Shown here: positions 61,604-64,000 of the stretch, one piece after another
How positions within the stretch are numbered: the stretch's first letter is position 1
How the letters are laid out: each line of letters starts with the position of its first letter
From: Citrobacter freundii
Lineage (GTDB): Bacteria > Bacteroidota > Bacteroidia > Chitinophagales > Chitinophagaceae
Reading direction: 5' to 3'
Length of the DNA stretch: 64,000 nt
Assembly (NCBI GenBank): GCA_003243445.1
Contig: QFQQ01000007.1
Coordinates: forward strand, 101,425 to 165,424
Notes under the pieces: generated by a model
Seen by the model: only the letters and a program-made list of their open reading frames with translations
Databases searched by the model: none
Told to the model about the DNA's origin: nothing
Position numbers and translations under genes: made by a program

Positions 61604-61653
61604 CTAAACGATAAAAAAGCATCAAAAACCAACCCCTCACTCACCTACATTTG
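61604..61653 (+). promoter_or_regulatory. PUL2 promoter box with -7 element, upstream of GH26
   Basis: TAAACGATAAAAAAG, then CATCAAAAACC (from 61620) and a perfect -7 match TACATTTG (61646-61653). Spacing is 26 nt, as before susC and the GH30-like gene. A start codon 72 nt downstream gives a normal leader. Confidence 0.65.
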
Positions 61654-61724
61654 AACTTCTTATAAACGCTTGTTACCGCTGTATGAAAGCAGTTTTGTAG
61701 CAACCCGTTTTTAAAAAGTTTGAT

Positions 61725-62750
61725 ATGACAAAACTGACTTCTGTTTGCCTTCTTGTAATAACCTTACTGGCCTGCACTGCTTCCCGCAAAAACACCGATG
61801 AGGGCAAAGGCGCAGCCGACAACCCTGCACAAAAATCTGTTTTGAAGTACATCAATAGTATTTCCGGTAAACGCACGATCGCAGGCATTCACAACCGTGA
61901 ACCCAATGCAGAACCAGCGCGCTGGACGAATGAAATCTTTAACACAACCGGTAAATATCCCGGCCTATGGAGCGGCGATTTCTTATTCCAGGCGGAGAAT
62001 ATTGCAAACAGGAAGACAATGATCGATGAAGCATTGCGCCAATGGAAAAAGGGATCAGTCGTCAACATCATGTGGCATGCCTGTAATCCGGCACTGGAGC
62101 AGCCCTGCGGCTGGGATAACAAAGGAGTAAAAAGCAAACTGTCCGATACGCAATGGAAGGAACTGCTCACCGAAGGAACCCTGATCAATAAACGCTGGAA
62201 AGAAATGATGGATGAAGTGGCCGCACATCTTCAATTCCTCGAAGATAATGGTGTGGAAGTATTATGGCGCCCTTTGCATGAAATGAACCAGGGTGTATTC
62301 TGGTGGGGCGGAAGACCCGACCCGGAAGGCACAAGAAAACTGTGGCAACAAACCCACGATTATCTTTCAAAAACAAAAGGATTGAACAACCTGATCTGGG
62401 TTTGGGATATCCAGGATTTCGCCACGCTTAAAACTGATGCGGTGAACTATAACCCCGGCCCTGAATACTGGGACATTGCCGCACTGGATGTGTATGATGA
62501 TAAAAGCGGTTATTCTGCGGAGAAATACAATATCATGCTGCAGGCCGCTGGTGACAAGCCCATTGCCATCGGTGAATGCCAGAAATATCCAACCGCTGCT
62601 CAGCTTGCGGCACAACCAAGATGGACATTCTTTATGGGCTGGTCAGAATTAGTGTTCAGTTCAAACAGTAAAGATCAGCTCAATGCATTGATCCAATCGC
62701 CCAATATTGTAACACTTGATCAAATGCCGGGCTGGACAAAAAATAATTGA
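61725..62750 (+). CDS. GH26 beta-mannanase-like lipoprotein
   Basis: A 341-residue glycoside hydrolase family 26 enzyme. The lipobox is LLAC (Cys17). Family motifs are YPGLWSGDFLF near residue 80, VNIMWHACNP near 108, the acid/base Glu in RPLHEMNQGVFWWGG near 188 and the nucleophile Glu in PIAIGECQ near 285. Known GH26 activity is mainly endo-beta-1,4-mannanase; some members cut beta-1,3-xylan or mixed-linkage glucan. As a lipoprotein it acts in the periplasm or on the surface. Its stop overlaps the region just before the CE1 gene, so the two form an operon. Confidence 0.9.
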   Translation: MTKLTSVCLLVITLLACTASRKNTDEGKGAADNPAQKSVLKYINSISGKRTIAGIHNREPNAEPARWTNEIFNTTGKYPGLWSGDFLFQAENIANRKTMIDEALRQWKKGSVVNIMWHACNPALEQPCGWDNKGVKSKLSDTQWKELLTEGTLINKRWKEMMDEVAAHLQFLEDNGVEVLWRPLHEMNQGVFWWGGRPDPEGTRKLWQQTHDYLSKTKGLNNLIWVWDIQDFATLKTDAVNYNPGPEYWDIAALDVYDDKSGYSAEKYNIMLQAAGDKPIAIGECQKYPTAAQLAAQPRWTFFMGWSELVFSSNSKDQLNALIQSPNIVTLDQMPGWTKNN

Positions 62751-62755
62751 TTGTG

Positions 62756-63940
62756 ATGATGAAGTCGTTTAACAGGGTTCGCCGTATCCGGATGATTGGC
62801 ACGTTATGCTTCCTGGTTATTTACTTTACGGTTAAGGCTCAAACAAATACTTACAGTGTGAAAGACTGGTGGAAGCCGGCGTCGCCGAAGTTTTCACCAG
62901 TCGTTGATCAGAACGGCAATATTACTTTCAGGGTAAAGGCGCGTCAGGCGCAGTCGGTGTCTGTTTCGTTTGGTGAGTGGGATGTTCATCCGCAACAAAT
63001 GATGAAAGATACCGCAGGTGTCTGGAGTACAACCATTGGCCCGGTGGAACCGGGGATCTATGCATATACCTTTTCGATAGATGGCGTACGCACGCTTGAT
63101 TTTACCAATCCATCGGTAAAAGCCGGAACGGAAGTGTACAGCAATGTTGTTGAAGTTCCCGGCAGACCAACGCCGAGGTTTGATGAATTGCAGCAGGTCC
63201 CGCATGGTTCACTTATTACATTACGTTATACTTCCACGCCATTGAAGCGTCCGCGGTCGCTCCGTGTGTTTCTTCCTCCTGGCTATGATAATAACCGGAG
63301 TGATAATTACCCGGTTCTATATCTCCGTCATGGTGGTGGAGATGATGAAACAAGTTGGACGCAGCAATCAGGTTCGGCAGATATTATTCTTGAAAATCTG
63401 ATTGCCATAAAACAGGCGGTTCCCATGATCATTGTTATGCCCAATGGCCTCACCGATGGTTCATGGGCAGGTGGCAGCACTAAAGACGGCATGGAACAAC
63501 TGGAAGAAGAACTGCTCAGGGATGTCATTCCAATGATCGAAAAGCAATTCCGGGTAAAGAAGGATAGGAATGCAAGGGCGATTGCCGGCCTTTCCATGGG
63601 TGGCGGGCAGGCTTATATTATGGGATTACGTCACCCCGAACTGTTTTCATGGATCGGCGAATTCAGCGCAGGACTGTTAAGCGACAAAGATTTTGATATC
63701 AATGAACGCGCCCCCGGTGTATTCAACAATCCCGCGGCATTAAATGCCCGGCTCAACTTGTTGTTCATCGGCTGCGGCACCGACGATCCACGCATGCCCG
63801 GCCACACACAACTTGCTGCACAATTAAAAAATACCGGCATAAAACACGAAGTCTATAACATTCCCGGCGGTCATGAATGGAAAGTCTGGCGGGAGCAGCT
63901 TCGTTTTTTTATGACCAGAATTTTTAGAAGTAAAAAGTAA
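62756..63940 (+). CDS. CE1-type esterase with N-terminal CBM48-like domain (PUL2)
   Basis: A 394-residue exported esterase of the same design as those in the first locus. The start is ATG 62756, with another ATG directly after. Signal peptide ends near VKAQ. The CBM48-like part (about 45-135, ITFRVKARQAQSVSVSF) precedes the hydrolase with YLRHGGGDDE, nucleophile GLSMGG near residue 280 and catalytic His in GGHEWKVW near 375. It begins 5 nt after the GH26 stop, which suggests removal of acetyl or acyl esters from the same glycan. Its last codons and stop are formed by the GTAAAAA tandem array. Confidence 0.87.
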   Translation: MMKSFNRVRRIRMIGTLCFLVIYFTVKAQTNTYSVKDWWKPASPKFSPVVDQNGNITFRVKARQAQSVSVSFGEWDVHPQQMMKDTAGVWSTTIGPVEPGIYAYTFSIDGVRTLDFTNPSVKAGTEVYSNVVEVPGRPTPRFDELQQVPHGSLITLRYTSTPLKRPRSLRVFLPPGYDNNRSDNYPVLYLRHGGGDDETSWTQQSGSADIILENLIAIKQAVPMIIVMPNGLTDGSWAGGSTKDGMEQLEEELLRDVIPMIEKQFRVKKDRNARAIAGLSMGGGQAYIMGLRHPELFSWIGEFSAGLLSDKDFDINERAPGVFNNPAALNARLNLLFIGCGTDDPRMPGHTQLAAQLKNTGIKHEVYNIPGGHEWKVWREQLRFFMTRIFRSKK

Positions 63941-64000
63941 AAAGTAAAAAGTAAAAAGTAAAAAGTAAAAAGTAAAAAGTAAAAAGTAAAAAGTAAAAAG
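63930..64000. repeat. GTAAAAA heptanucleotide tandem array reaching the window edge
   Basis: Ten uninterrupted copies of GTAAAAA plus one base fill 63930-64000 and continue to the edge, so the true length is unknown. The array begins inside the esterase gene: its last codons AGT-AAA-AAG-TAA come from the repeat. A short related stretch is at 117-141. Confidence 0.9.

Noticed and set aside
63930..64000. CRISPR array
   Set aside because: The repeat is a 7-bp unit with no spacers and no cas genes nearby.

Overview
The window is chromosomal DNA from a member of the Bacteroidota, most likely a soil-type Chitinophagaceae relative (family level is inference). The evidence is three SusC/SusD outer-membrane uptake pairs, a hybrid two-component regulator, a C-terminal secretion (type IX) sorting domain, many signal-peptide-bearing glycoside hydrolases, promoters resembling the Bacteroidota -7 element TAnnTTTG, and weak Shine-Dalgarno sites. 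No tRNA, rRNA, CRISPR array, transposase gene or phage gene was recognised.

Region 1 (1-4464): the 3' end of an IlvD/Edd sugar-acid dehydratase, a FAH-family 2-keto-3-deoxy-sugar-acid dehydratase and a GntP-type sugar-acid permease. This looks like the end of an oxidative (Weimberg-type) pentose or sugar-acid route. A secreted beta-lactamase-fold serine hydrolase follows.

Region 2 (4465-29995): an arabinoxylan/xylose utilisation locus. Forward genes are susC-susD, xylose isomerase and a GH3 beta-xylosidase. A LacI-family regulator and a Tat-exported Gfo/Idh oxidoreductase follow on the reverse strand. Next on the reverse strand are GH51 arabinofuranosidase, GH3, GH43 and a double CE1 esterase. 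Two forward CE1 esterases and a reverse GH43 complete the set. Four sites fitting TGNAANCGNTTNCA, the general LacI-family operator form, lie upstream of susC and in the divergent esterase promoter region.

Region 3 (29996-42496): mostly not carbohydrate genes. It holds an exported SDR and an intergenic stretch with a 287-bp foldback element and a decayed SDR fragment. A stressosome operon follows: rsbR, rsbS, rsbT, an RsbT-like/RsbX-like fusion, and a histidine kinase with an extra RsbT-like ATPase domain. Then come a Crp/Fnr regulator divergent from a GcvH-like/methyltransferase/PhnA/YoaK cluster, an HxlR regulator divergent from a truncated hemoglobin, and a broken potassium-channel gene.

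Region 4 (42497-64000): a second polysaccharide utilisation locus. It contains a multidomain GH30/GH39-like secreted glycosidase, tandem susCD-susCD, an AraC regulator, a hybrid two-component system protein, a GH26 mannanase-like lipoprotein and a CE1 esterase. Four transcription units here share an upstream box (CATCAAAACC-like). In three of them its first base is exactly 26 nt upstream of a TAnnTTT(G/A) element, suggesting a common activator, most simply the hybrid regulator.

Intergenic DNA is unusually rich in palindromic repeats: large nested foldback elements, a hairpin family with an ACCGGT core, a CGCAGAT-rich family, and a 7-bp tandem array that overlaps the last stop codon. All homology statements come from recognising families by eye; no database search was run.
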